In this document: positions 33,535 through 41,745 of the stretch, in pieces
Layout of the letters: each line of letters opens with the position of its first letter
How positions within the stretch are numbered: position 1 is the stretch's first letter
Assembly: GCA_944382845.1 (NCBI GenBank)
Contig: CALWNN010000002.1
Span: forward strand, 1-61,802
Length of the DNA stretch: 61,802 bases
Origin: an uncultured Clostridia bacterium
GTDB taxonomy: Bacteria; Bacillota; Clostridia; Oscillospirales; Ruminococcaceae
Direction: 5' to 3'
The notes under the pieces: generated by a model
Told to the model about the DNA's origin: nothing
Databases searched by the model: none
The model's input: the letters and a program-made list of their open reading frames with translations, nothing else
Made by a program: the position numbers and the translations under genes

Positions 33535-33810
33535 ATGAAAAGGACTTTTATTGATGTTTCAAGATTAGGAAATCTGAGTTTTTTAAACCCGCAAGAGCCG
33601 CAGCAGGGTCTGAGGGTAAAGGTAAATGTTGCGGCAATGCTTGAAGAAAGTTTGACAAAAACTCAAAAAAGCTATATCATGTTATATTATACGGAGAAGC
33701 GTTCGATTCCTGAGATTGCAAATCTTTTCGGCGTGAACAAATCTACTGTTTCAAGAACCATACGACGCGGGCGCAAAAACCTTGAAAAGGCGCTTGGAAT
33801 GGTAAGCTGA
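33535..33810 (+). CDS. Sigma-70 region-4-like helix-turn-helix protein
   Basis: 91 residues. The C-terminal half (about 40-85) is a sigma region 4-type HTH: LTKTQKSYIMLYYTEKRSIP then EIANLFGVNKSTVSRTIRRG. There is no region 2, so it cannot act as a complete sigma factor. It resembles the phage late-gene and ArpU-like activators annotated as sigma-factor-like proteins. GGGAGC lies in front of the start. Together with the preceding coiled-coil gene it sits behind a LexA-boxed promoter. Repeat R7 begins 7 bases after its stop. Confidence 0.75.
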   Translation: MKRTFIDVSRLGNLSFLNPQEPQQGLRVKVNVAAMLEESLTKTQKSYIMLYYTEKRSIPEIANLFGVNKSTVSRTIRRGRKNLEKALGMVS

Positions 33811-33817
33811 GATATTT

Positions 33818-33905
33818 ATAACCAAGTCGCCGATGTCTCCCTGCCGAATATTCGGCAGGTCTGACCGCAAGCAAACATCATTATCACGCTTTGCTCCGAT
33901 TCAAA
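33818..33905 (+). repeat. Modular leader repeat, copy R7
   Basis: 88 bp: ATAACCAAGTCGCC, the CTGCCGAATATTCGGCAG hairpin, a short linker, ATTATCACGCTTTGCTCCGATTCAAA. It starts 7 bases after the stop of the HTH gene and ends 18 bases before the next start codon, so it is intercistronic or a leader. No separate promoter is evident. Confidence 0.85.
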
Positions 33906-33923
33906 CCATAGGGAGGAAAAATA

Positions 33924-35294
33924 ATGCCGTCTGTAAATTCATTCAAAAGCCTGACTCCTTTAAATGATTTTATTGAAAACTATGTGAATTCAGACTTTTC
34001 AAGGTTTCATATGCCGGGACATAAGGGAAATGGAATTTATAATATATCAGTGGCGCAGGATATTACTGAAATAAAAGGAGCAGATTATCTTTTTGAAGCG
34101 TCGGGCATAATAGGAGAAAGCGAAAGGATAGCCTCCGATATTTTTCAAAGCGCTTATACTTTATATTCCGCCGAAGGTTCCAGCCTTTCCATAAAAACAA
34201 TGGTGGCGCTTGCCGCAATGAACAACCAAAAGCAGGGGCTTGCTCCGGAAATAATCGCCCCCAGAAACTGCCACAAGGCGTTTGTTGACGGATGTATACT
34301 TTCAGATGTTACTCCTGTGTGGGTTTTTCCGAAAGAGAAAAGCTATTCAATATGCACGTCCCTTGTAACTGCCGGAGAAATTGAAGAAGCGATACATAAA
34401 AGCCAAAACCCCTGCGGAGTTTATATCACATCTCCCGATTACTGCGGAAATATTGCTGATATAAAGGGTATATCGGAAGTGTGCAGAAAGCATGGCGTTC
34501 CTCTTCTGGTGGACAACGCTCACGGAGCATATCTGAAATTTACAGAGCCTGACATTCATCCTATAACTCTCGGAGCGGATATATGCTGTGATTCAGCTCA
34601 CAAGACCCTGCCTGTGCTTACGGGGGGAGGATATCTTCACATTTCACATTCCGCTCCGTTGTTTTTTAAGGAAAACGCTAAAAATGTCATGTCTCTTTTT
34701 GCTTCAACAAGCCCGTCGTTTCTTATTTTGGCTTCTCTTGACAGATGCAACGGGATTCTTGCCGATGATTTCAGAAAGAGAGTCGCCGTTTGCTCTGAAC
34801 GTCTTGAAAGATGCGCTGAAACAATTAGAGAAAAAGGGTTTGAAGCTGTGCTGAACGAGCCTTTGAAGCTTACGATTCATACGACCGACTGCGGATACAC
34901 CGGGGAAGAAACCGCCGACTTTTTAAGGAGCGAAAAAATAGAGCCTGAGTATTCAGACGGAGAGTGCGTTGTGCTTATGGCGTCTCCTTTTAATCGTGAG
35001 CAGGATTTTCTGCGGCTCGAAAAGGCTTTTCGTGATATCAAGCCAATAAGAAAGCGTGTGCTTCACATTCCTTTGGAGTTTGAAAGGCCGAAGGTCAGAT
35101 TGACCCCGAGGCAGGCGGCGTTTTCTCGTTTTGAAACAATTGAAACGGATAAGGCTGAGGGAAGAATATGCGCCCTTACGGTTACTTCCTGCCAGCCGTC
35201 GATTCCTGTTGCCGTTCCGGGAGAGGAAATAAGTGATAATATAATAAAAATTCTAAAAAGGTATAGCATTTTTCAGATGAATGTGCTAAAATAA
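33924..35294 (+). CDS. Orn/Lys/Arg decarboxylase family PLP protein (YaaO-like)
   Basis: 456 residues. Fold-type I PLP enzyme with the family opening RFHMPGHKGN (~28), LLVDNAHGAYLKF (~194) and the PLP-lysine segment CCDSAHKTLPVLTGGGYLHI (~217-236). The short form, as in Bacillus YaaO/SpeA-type proteins, lacks the large N-terminal wing of inducible enterobacterial enzymes. Likely a lysine or arginine decarboxylase. AGGGAGGAAAA precedes the start. Its position before the DarA, HolB and RicT genes matches Bacillus gene order, but tmk and yaaR are missing from between them. Confidence 0.85.
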   Translation: MPSVNSFKSLTPLNDFIENYVNSDFSRFHMPGHKGNGIYNISVAQDITEIKGADYLFEASGIIGESERIASDIFQSAYTLYSAEGSSLSIKTMVALAAMNNQKQGLAPEIIAPRNCHKAFVDGCILSDVTPVWVFPKEKSYSICTSLVTAGEIEEAIHKSQNPCGVYITSPDYCGNIADIKGISEVCRKHGVPLLVDNAHGAYLKFTEPDIHPITLGADICCDSAHKTLPVLTGGGYLHISHSAPLFFKENAKNVMSLFASTSPSFLILASLDRCNGILADDFRKRVAVCSERLERCAETIREKGFEAVLNEPLKLTIHTTDCGYTGEETADFLRSEKIEPEYSDGECVVLMASPFNREQDFLRLEKAFRDIKPIRKRVLHIPLEFERPKVRLTPRQAAFSRFETIETDKAEGRICALTVTSCQPSIPVAVPGEEISDNIIKILKRYSIFQMNVLK

Positions 35295-35350
35295 AGTAAG
35301 CTTAATCTTAGCGACAAATAGTTTTTCAATAGATGAAAGGAAGGAATCTT

Positions 35351-35671
35351 ATGAAACTTGTATTTGCAATTGTAAATAACGATGACAGCCACTCTGTTCA
35401 GGACGCTGTTACAGAAGCGGGATTTCAGGCTACAAAGCTTGCGTCCACCGGCGGATTTCTGAAGTCGGGCAATACTACCTTCATGCTTGCTGTGGACGAT
35501 AGCAGAGTTGACGAGATAATTGAAGTCATCAGAAAGCACTCAAGAAAGAGAAAGCAGATGATGCCGTCAAACCCTTCTTACGGAAGCTCATATGCCAGCT
35601 TTCCGGTTGAGATCTCAATCGGCGGCGCAACTATCATAGTTACCGATATTGACAGGTTTGAGAAAGTTTAA
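35351..35671 (+). CDS. darA: c-di-AMP receptor DarA (PII-like, YaaQ)
   Basis: 106 residues. A trimeric PII-like protein of the PstA/DarA family that binds cyclic di-AMP. MKLVFAIVNNDDSHSVQDAV at the N-terminus, ATKLASTGGFLKSGNTTFML (the characteristic TGGFL loop, ~31-50), DEIIEVIRKHSRKRKQ and the C-terminal VGGATIFV-like IGGATIIVTDIDRFEK. The start at 35351 follows AAAGGAAGG. It is followed 6 bases later by holB. Confidence 0.92.
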   Translation: MKLVFAIVNNDDSHSVQDAVTEAGFQATKLASTGGFLKSGNTTFMLAVDDSRVDEIIEVIRKHSRKRKQMMPSNPSYGSSYASFPVEISIGGATIIVTDIDRFEKV

Positions 35672-35677
35672 GCCGGT

Positions 35678-36685
35678 ATGGGAAATCACGAAAACTTTAT
35701 TCTTTGCGGTGAAAAAAAGTTCAAGGAAAATGTTTCAAGGCTTTTAAAAGAAAACAAATTCCCCAATTCTGTAATCATTACAGGCGAAAAGGGGATAGGA
35801 AAGAAAACCGCTGCGGCTTATATTGCAGCAAGTCTGCTTTGCGAGGACATAAAGGATGGGATGCCATGTGGAAGCTGTCCTTCATGCAGAATGGTGAAAA
35901 AATCGGGGCATCCTGATTTTATAAAAGTTGCACCAAGCGGAAAAAACGGAATGTATCTTCTTGACAGCGATCTTCGCCCGGTTATCAGTCAAGCCTATAT
36001 CAAGCCCAACCAGTCAAAATACAAGGTCGTGCTTATCGCTGACGTTGACTCCAATCGTCCCGATACGCAGAATGTTCTTCTTAAGCTTGTAGAGGAACCC
36101 CCGGAATATCTTGTTATAATCATGACAGCAAAAAGCAGGGAGGCTTTTTTAAAGACAATTCTTTCGAGAGTTACTCCGTTTATTCTTGACGAGGTGGAGA
36201 AGAACGTGTGTTATGAAGCTGTGAAGGAAATTGCTGGGCAGGATTTCACCGACAAGGCATTTGAAAAGGCTTACGGCGCATTCGGGGGAAATATCGGAAG
36301 ATGCGCAGGTTTTATGACTGACAGGAATCTGTCAAAGGCTTGCGAGGTTACGGAAAACGCAGTGAAAGCAATTGCCAAAAGAGATGAGTATTCCCTTTTG
36401 TCGTCGCTGAGCATGATTGTCGGCGAAAGAGATATAATGGCTCAGACTTTAAAGCTTTTGTCTAACGTTTTTCGTGATACCACTTATATACGAAAAGGAG
36501 CAGAAGGAGTAAAAATGCTTTCAAGCTGTCGTGAAGAAACTGCCGAGCTTGCAAAGAAGCTTTCCGCCTCAAAATCAATGCTTCTTTTTGAACTTTGCGA
36601 GGAGTACTCCTCAAGGCTTTCGGGCAATGCGAATATGACGCTTCTTGTAAACGCATTCTGCGCCGGGATTATGGATATAGTATAA
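35678..36685 (+). CDS. holB: DNA polymerase III delta-prime subunit
   Basis: 335 residues. AAA+ clamp-loader subunit. Walker A-like GEKGIGKKTAAAYIA (~35), the zinc module CEDIKDGMPCGSCPSC (~55-70), the SRC-like arginine region ILSRVTPFIL (~165) and a C-terminal collar domain. The Lys-Lys in the P-loop is slightly off the GKT/S consensus, in line with reduced nucleotide binding by delta-prime. It is tightly spaced after darA and before ricT. Confidence 0.88.
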   Translation: MGNHENFILCGEKKFKENVSRLLKENKFPNSVIITGEKGIGKKTAAAYIAASLLCEDIKDGMPCGSCPSCRMVKKSGHPDFIKVAPSGKNGMYLLDSDLRPVISQAYIKPNQSKYKVVLIADVDSNRPDTQNVLLKLVEEPPEYLVIIMTAKSREAFLKTILSRVTPFILDEVEKNVCYEAVKEIAGQDFTDKAFEKAYGAFGGNIGRCAGFMTDRNLSKACEVTENAVKAIAKRDEYSLLSSLSMIVGERDIMAQTLKLLSNVFRDTTYIRKGAEGVKMLSSCREETAELAKKLSASKSMLLFELCEEYSSRLSGNANMTLLVNAFCAGIMDIV

Positions 36686-36705
36686 ATAAATGAAAGGAAA
36701 ATTCT

Positions 36706-37569
36706 ATGGCTGAAATAATCGGAGTGAGATTTAAAACCGCAGGAAAGGTATATTATTTTTCTCCTGCCGGACTTGACATAAAAATGGGCGACGATGTTAT
36801 TGTTGAAACTGCAAGGGGAGTTGAATGCGGGGAAGTTGTTCTTGCAAAAAGGGAGGTAAAAGACGAAGAGCTTGCCGCACCTTTAAAGCCTGTTATACGG
36901 ATTGCGAACGAAAGGGACTATAAAATAATTGAGCAGAACAAGAAAAAGGAAAGTGATGCATTTAAGATATGCGAGGAGAAAATTGCTGCTCACAGGCTTA
37001 AAATGAACCTTATCGATGTTGAATGTACTTATGACAACAATAAGCTGCTGTTTTATTTTACAGCGGAAAACAGAGTTGATTTTCGTGAGCTTGTAAAGGA
37101 CCTTGCAGCGGTTTTCAGAACAAGGATAGAATTAAGGCAGATAGGCGTGAGAGACGAAGCTAAAATGCTTGGGGGACTTGGAATATGCGGACAGCCCTTT
37201 TGCTGTTCAACATTTTTGGGCGAGTTTCAGCCTGTTTCAATAAAAATGGCAAAGGAACAGGGACTTTCTCTCAATCCCACAAAAATCTCAGGCACCTGCG
37301 GAAGGCTTATGTGCTGTCTGAAATACGAGCAGGAAAGCTATGAGGAGCTTTTGAGGACAACCCCGAAGGTGGGGGCTATTGTTAAGACCCCGGAGGGAAG
37401 GGGAGTTGTTGAGGAGGTAAACCTTTTAACCGGAAAGCTCAGAGTTAAAAATGACGAAACGGAAGCGGTAAACACCTTTGACAAAAAAGATGTTCATGTT
37501 ATCAAGGACGCGGTAATCAAACTTGACAGAGAAGAAATCAAGGCTCTTAAAGGGCTTGAGGATAAGTAG
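36706..37569 (+). CDS. ricT: RicT / PSP1-domain protein (YaaT)
   Basis: 287 residues. A PSP1 domain protein; in Bacillus RicT works with RicA and RicF, carries Fe-S clusters through Cys residues, and influences RNase Y and sporulation phosphorelay. KTAGKVYYFSP (~10), ETARGVECGEVV (~33), GICGQPFCCSTFLGEFQPVS (~158) and CGRLMCCLKYEQ (~197) give the conserved Cys set. GAAAGGAAAA precedes the start. Gene order after holB is as in Bacillus. Confidence 0.93.
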   Translation: MAEIIGVRFKTAGKVYYFSPAGLDIKMGDDVIVETARGVECGEVVLAKREVKDEELAAPLKPVIRIANERDYKIIEQNKKKESDAFKICEEKIAAHRLKMNLIDVECTYDNNKLLFYFTAENRVDFRELVKDLAAVFRTRIELRQIGVRDEAKMLGGLGICGQPFCCSTFLGEFQPVSIKMAKEQGLSLNPTKISGTCGRLMCCLKYEQESYEELLRTTPKVGAIVKTPEGRGVVEEVNLLTGKLRVKNDETEAVNTFDKKDVHVIKDAVIKLDREEIKALKGLEDK

Positions 37570-37608
37570 GAAAAACGTTTTGAAAACTTGACGAAAGGAG
37601 AGCTACAT

Positions 37609-38430
37609 ATGAAAAAAAGAATTATTATTGCGGTTCTCTGTTTTGCCGTTGCAACAGCCATGTGCGGTTGCGGGTTAAGAGAGGACGAGAGTCAAAGCGG
37701 CGGAAATGCTGCTGTTCAGTCATCAGATTATATAGGTATGGATAAGGCTGAGGAAATAGTCCTTGAGCATTCGGGATATACCGCTGATGATGTCAGATTT
37801 ACAAAAGAAAAACTTGATACCGACGACGGAAAAGCAGAGTATGATATTGAGTTTTTTGCTGACGGCGCAGATTACGAATATGAGATAGACGCTGTTACAG
37901 GGGATATTCTCAAAGCCGAACGTGAAGGAAAGGTCATTGATGAAAATCAGAGCACTGACAAAACAGACCCTGACGGCTATATAGGAACAGAAAAAGCAAA
38001 GGAGATTGCTCTTGAGCATTCGGGATATACCGCTGATGATGTCAGATTTACAAAGGAAAAACTTGATACCGACGACGGAAAAGCAGAGTATGATATTGAG
38101 TTTTTTGCTGACGGCGTAGATTACGAATATGAGATAGACGCTGTTACAGGGGATATTCTCAAAGCCGAACGTGAAGGGAACAATACGAATCAGAACGTTT
38201 CGGGAGATAATTCCTCTCAGACAAGCTATATCGGGGCGGACAGGGCTAAGGAGATAGCTCTTTCTGATGCGGGGCTTAATGCTTCGGATGTAAGGTTTAC
38301 TAAAGAGGAACTTGACGCAGACGATATAAGACCTGATTACGATATTGAATTTATAGCAGACGGAATTGAATACGAGTATGAGATTGACGCTGTTACAGGG
38401 GAAATTTTAAGCTCTGAAAAAGATCGGTAG
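37609..38430 (+). CDS. Lipoprotein with three tandem PepSY domains
   Basis: 273 residues. Lipoprotein signal with MCGC lipobox (Cys ~22), then three PepSY-type repeats of about 80 residues, each opening YIG(M/T/A)(D/E)(K/R)A and ending YEYEIDAVTGDIL. The first two are almost identical in DNA: 37762-37928 and 38011-38177 differ at about two of 167 bases, a recent internal duplication. PepSY domains are extracytoplasmic and often inhibit peptidases. AAAGGAG precedes the start at 37609. Confidence 0.85.
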   Translation: MKKRIIIAVLCFAVATAMCGCGLREDESQSGGNAAVQSSDYIGMDKAEEIVLEHSGYTADDVRFTKEKLDTDDGKAEYDIEFFADGADYEYEIDAVTGDILKAEREGKVIDENQSTDKTDPDGYIGTEKAKEIALEHSGYTADDVRFTKEKLDTDDGKAEYDIEFFADGVDYEYEIDAVTGDILKAEREGNNTNQNVSGDNSSQTSYIGADRAKEIALSDAGLNASDVRFTKEELDADDIRPDYDIEFIADGIEYEYEIDAVTGEILSSEKDR

Positions 38431-38452
38431 ATCTGATTATTTATTTGAATTA

Positions 38453-38494
38453 AAGGGAAGCTCTTATTATTGGGGCTTCCCCTTGATTTTTTTT
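38453..38494 (+). terminator. Terminator after the PepSY gene
   Basis: GGGAAGC/GCTTCCC stem followed by a T-rich run. The T run overlaps the -35 of the next gene. Confidence 0.8.
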
Positions 38495-38511
38495 ATGCGC
38501 TTTGATATAAT
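38483..38511 (+). promoter_or_regulatory. Promoter of the ClC gene
   Basis: TTGATT (38483-38488), 17 bp, TATAAT (38506-38511), about 40 bases before the start. Confidence 0.7.
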
Positions 38512-38551
38512 TAATTAGTATGCAGTTATGCTTATCCGGGGAGTGGGAAAA

Positions 38552-39817
38552 ATGAAAAGTATAGATCTTCGACGGCGTATCCATGCCATAGCAGGCTTTG
38601 TCCTGACTTTTATAAAGTGGCTTGTTATTGCAGGAGCGACAGGAGTTATAACCGGACTTATAGGTTCGTTTTTTAATATAACCATAAGCCGTGTGACTGA
38701 ATTTAGAAAGGCGCACGATTATATAATTTATCTTCTTCCTGTAGCAGGGGTAGTGATAGTCGGAATGTACCACCTTTGCAAAGTAGATCCTCAGACCGGA
38801 ACAAACCTTATAATCTCATCTGTCAGAAGTCATGAAAAAATTCCGGCTCTGCTTGTTCCTCTTATTTTTATCTCTGCAGCTTTTACTCATCTTTTCGGCG
38901 GTTCGGCAGGACGTGAGGGAGCGGCTTTGCAGATAGGCGGAACTATCGGATTTGAGATAGGACGTGTTCTGAAACTTGAACAGCGTGATATGAGCATTAT
39001 GCTTATATGCGGAATGGCAGGACTTTTTTCGGCTCTTTTCGGAACTCCTCTTGCTGCCTCCTTTTTTGCAATGGAAGTGATAAGCGTGGGAGTGATTTAT
39101 TACGCAGGCCTTATACCGAGTCTTGTTTCTTCTCTGACAGCTTACGGGATAGCGCTGTTATTTAAAATTTCACCGGAAAGGTTTGAGGTGGAAAAAATCC
39201 CCGGTTTTTCAGCTCATGTGCTTTTTAAAGTCGTGCTTCTTGCGGCATTTACGGCTGTGGTAAGCATTGTGTTCTGTCTTATGATGGAGTACGGCGCAAT
39301 ATATATGAAAAAGTTCATTAAAAACGACTATTTAAAGGCGTTTGCAGGAGGACTTGCAGTTGTTGCTCTTACCGTTATTTCAGGAACAACGGATTATAAC
39401 GGAGCGGGAATGGATATAGTTGAAAAGGCTGTAACCGAAGGACAGGCAAGACCGGAAGCGTTCGCACTTAAAATGATTTTCACCTGCATTACCATAAGTG
39501 CAGGCTTTAAAGGCGGCGAGATAGTTCCTACATTTTTTATAGGCGCAACATTCGGATGCGCTATGGGTTCGATACTGGGACTTCCGGCAGGCTTCGGAGC
39601 GGCTCTGGGTCTTGCGGCAATGTTCTGCGGCTGCGTCAACTGCCCTGCGGCTTCAATAATTCTGAGCGTTGAACTCTTCGGGGCTGAAGGAATGATATAT
39701 TTTGCAGTCGCATGCGCTGTTTCGTATATGCTTTCGGGATATTACGGGCTTTATTCAAGCCAGAAAATAGTTTATTCAAAGCTTAAAACGGAATTTATTA
39801 ATATTAATGCAAAATAA
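38552..39817 (+). CDS. ClC-family chloride channel or H+/Cl- antiporter
   Basis: 421 residues, about ten hydrophobic segments. ClC signatures: GGSAGREGAALQIGG (~120, the GREG gating-Glu loop), GLFSALFGTPLAA (~157), and FKGGEIVPTFFIGATFG (~318). Anion passage through a homodimeric membrane protein is the family role. Whether it is a channel, a Cl-/H+ exchanger or a fluoride exporter cannot be settled, though the GREGA loop is of the chloride type. The start at 38552 follows GGGGAGTGGG; the frame extends 8 codons upstream. Confidence 0.88.
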   Translation: MKSIDLRRRIHAIAGFVLTFIKWLVIAGATGVITGLIGSFFNITISRVTEFRKAHDYIIYLLPVAGVVIVGMYHLCKVDPQTGTNLIISSVRSHEKIPALLVPLIFISAAFTHLFGGSAGREGAALQIGGTIGFEIGRVLKLEQRDMSIMLICGMAGLFSALFGTPLAASFFAMEVISVGVIYYAGLIPSLVSSLTAYGIALLFKISPERFEVEKIPGFSAHVLFKVVLLAAFTAVVSIVFCLMMEYGAIYMKKFIKNDYLKAFAGGLAVVALTVISGTTDYNGAGMDIVEKAVTEGQARPEAFALKMIFTCITISAGFKGGEIVPTFFIGATFGCAMGSILGLPAGFGAALGLAAMFCGCVNCPAASIILSVELFGAEGMIYFAVACAVSYMLSGYYGLYSSQKIVYSKLKTEFININAK

Positions 39818-39851
39818 TTAGGCTATTTGATTAAAAAACTCCGTTTCTATC

Positions 39852-39880
39852 TTGTCAAGAACGAAAAAATAGTGTATAAT
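39852..39880 (+). promoter_or_regulatory. Sigma-A promoter of gatC
   Basis: TTGTCA (39852-39857), 17 bp, TATAAT (39875-39880). The leader contains a hairpin TGCGCC...GGCGCA (39901-39933) followed by A/T-rich bases; its role is unclear. It is not a T-box: no specifier or T-box sequence is visible. Confidence 0.78.
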
Positions 39881-39971
39881 ATAGTTTTAGTATGGGATAA
39901 CTGCGCCCTTGAATTGGTATTAAGGCGCAAAAATTTATCTATAACAATCTGAGCTGAAAGGAAGTAAATTT

Positions 39972-40250
39972 ATGGATCTTGAAATGGTAAAATACCTTGC
40001 CGACTTAGGAAAGCTTTACTTTACAGATGAAGAACTTGAGGAAAATTCCCGACACATGACAAGTATTGTTGAGCTTATGGATACCATCAAGGAAATAGAC
40101 ATCACTTACGACCCTTTAAAGGACAACAAGAACGTTTATCTGCCTGATCTTAGAAAGGACAACTGCGAGCCGTCTATGGAAACAGAGAAGGTGTTAAAAA
40201 ACGCTGTCAACAGAAACAATTGCTTTGTTGTTCCGAAGGTAGTAGAATAA
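39972..40250 (+). CDS. gatC: Asp/Glu-tRNA amidotransferase subunit C
   Basis: 92 residues. Wraps around GatA and GatB in the GatCAB amidotransferase, which converts Asp-tRNA(Asn) to Asn-tRNA(Asn) and/or Glu-tRNA(Gln) to Gln-tRNA(Gln). The family pattern KYLADLGKLYFTDEELEE and the tail LRKDNCEPSM are visible. GAAAGGAAG precedes the start. First gene of gatC-gatA-gatB/aspS. Confidence 0.92.
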   Translation: MDLEMVKYLADLGKLYFTDEELEENSRHMTSIVELMDTIKEIDITYDPLKDNKNVYLPDLRKDNCEPSMETEKVLKNAVNRNNCFVVPKVVE

Positions 40251-40268
40251 GAAAGGCGGCATACATCA

Positions 40269-41720
40269 ATGGATATGAAAAACGCTAAAATAAGTGAACT
40301 CAGAAAACTTCTTGACGAGAAAAAGGTTTCTGCGGCGGAGCTTTGCAAGGAATGCTTTGACAACATCAAGGCAAACGACGATACCTATAAGTGCTATATA
40401 ACCCTGACCGAAGAGCTTGCCTATGAACAGGCGGAAAAGGCGCAGAAAAAAATAAACGAGTCAAAAGCTTCCGCTCTTACCGGAATCCCTATGGCGATAA
40501 AAGATAACATATGCACAGACGGAGTAAAAACTACCTGCGCAAGCAAGATGCTTGAGGATTTTGTTCCTCCTTATAACGCTACGGTCATGGAGAAACTCAA
40601 CAGCGAAAATATCGTTATGCTGGGAAAGACTTCTATGGACGAATTTGCGATGGGAGGTTCAACTCAGACCTCGGCTTTTGCAAAGACAAAGAATCCCTTT
40701 GACAGTGAGCGTGTTCCGGGAGGATCTTCGGGAGGAAGCGCCGCCGCTGTTTCGGCAGGCTTTTGTGCTGCGGCATTAGGCTCTGATACGGGCGGATCGA
40801 TAAGACAGCCTGCTGCTTTTTGTGGAATTACCGGCATGAAACCCACTTACGGCAGAGTTTCAAGATACGGACTTGTGGCGTTTGCTTCTTCACTTGACCA
40901 GATAGGACCAATGGCAAGAAGCGCCGAGGACTGTGGAATTATTTTGAATTCAATATGCGGATTTGACATTCACGACGGAACCAGCGCAAGAAATGAGGTT
41001 CCCGATTTTACCGCTAAAATAGGCAAGGATATAAAGGGAATGAAAATTGCTCTTCCCAAGGAGTTTTTTGACAAGGGTATTGACGAGGAGATAAGCGGAG
41101 CTGTTATGAAGGCGGCTGAAACCTATAAGTCGATGGGCGCAGAAATAATTGAATGCTCTATGCCTTCTCTTAAATATGCCGTTCCTGCTTATTATCTTAT
41201 CGCCTGCGCCGAGGCTTGCTCAAACCTTTCGAGATATGACGGTATCAAATACGGTCATCGTTCAGAAATAGGGGACAGCTATGAGGAGCTTATAATGCAT
41301 TCGAGAGCGGAAGGCTTCGGAGAGGAAGTAAAGAGAAGGATTCTTCTTGGAAACTATGCTCTTTCAAGCGGATACTATGACGCATACTACGGAAAGGCAA
41401 TGGCTTTAAAGCAGCTTATCAGAGAAGAATATGCGGCTATCTTTGAAAAGTGCGACATTATTCTTACTCCTACCACTCCCACTACGGCTTACAGATGCGA
41501 TGAAAATATAAGCGACCCTGTAAAAATGTATCAGGCTGATATTTGTACCGTTACCGTTAATATCGCAGGACTTCCCGCTGTTTCAACTCCGTGCGGATAC
41601 GACGCAAAGGGACTTCCTGTGGGAATGTCTGTAATAGGCAGACAGTTTGACGAACAGACTGTTATCCAGGCGGCGGACGCTTTTGAAAAAACTTTTACAA
41701 GAGTTTCCCCGAAGCTCTGA
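40269..41720 (+). CDS. gatA: Asp/Glu-tRNA amidotransferase subunit A
   Basis: 483 residues. Amidase-signature glutaminase subunit that supplies ammonia to GatB. Catalytic triad of Lys in MAIKDNICTDG (~K78), Ser in the GGSSGGSAAA loop (~150) and Ser in LGSDTGGSIRQPA (~175). FCGITGMKPTYGRVSRYG (~183) follows. AAAGGCGG lies 9 bases before the start. It lies 18 bases after gatC and 25 bases before the gatB/aspS fusion. Confidence 0.96.
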   Translation: MDMKNAKISELRKLLDEKKVSAAELCKECFDNIKANDDTYKCYITLTEELAYEQAEKAQKKINESKASALTGIPMAIKDNICTDGVKTTCASKMLEDFVPPYNATVMEKLNSENIVMLGKTSMDEFAMGGSTQTSAFAKTKNPFDSERVPGGSSGGSAAAVSAGFCAAALGSDTGGSIRQPAAFCGITGMKPTYGRVSRYGLVAFASSLDQIGPMARSAEDCGIILNSICGFDIHDGTSARNEVPDFTAKIGKDIKGMKIALPKEFFDKGIDEEISGAVMKAAETYKSMGAEIIECSMPSLKYAVPAYYLIACAEACSNLSRYDGIKYGHRSEIGDSYEELIMHSRAEGFGEEVKRRILLGNYALSSGYYDAYYGKAMALKQLIREEYAAIFEKCDIILTPTTPTTAYRCDENISDPVKMYQADICTVTVNIAGLPAVSTPCGYDAKGLPVGMSVIGRQFDEQTVIQAADAFEKTFTRVSPKL

Positions 41721-41745
41721 ATTTTAGATGAAAGGAATGTAACTA

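Noticed and set aside
39881-39971. A T-box leader before gatC
   Set aside because: The leader is about 90 bases, has one hairpin and lacks the T-box bulge and specifier loop.
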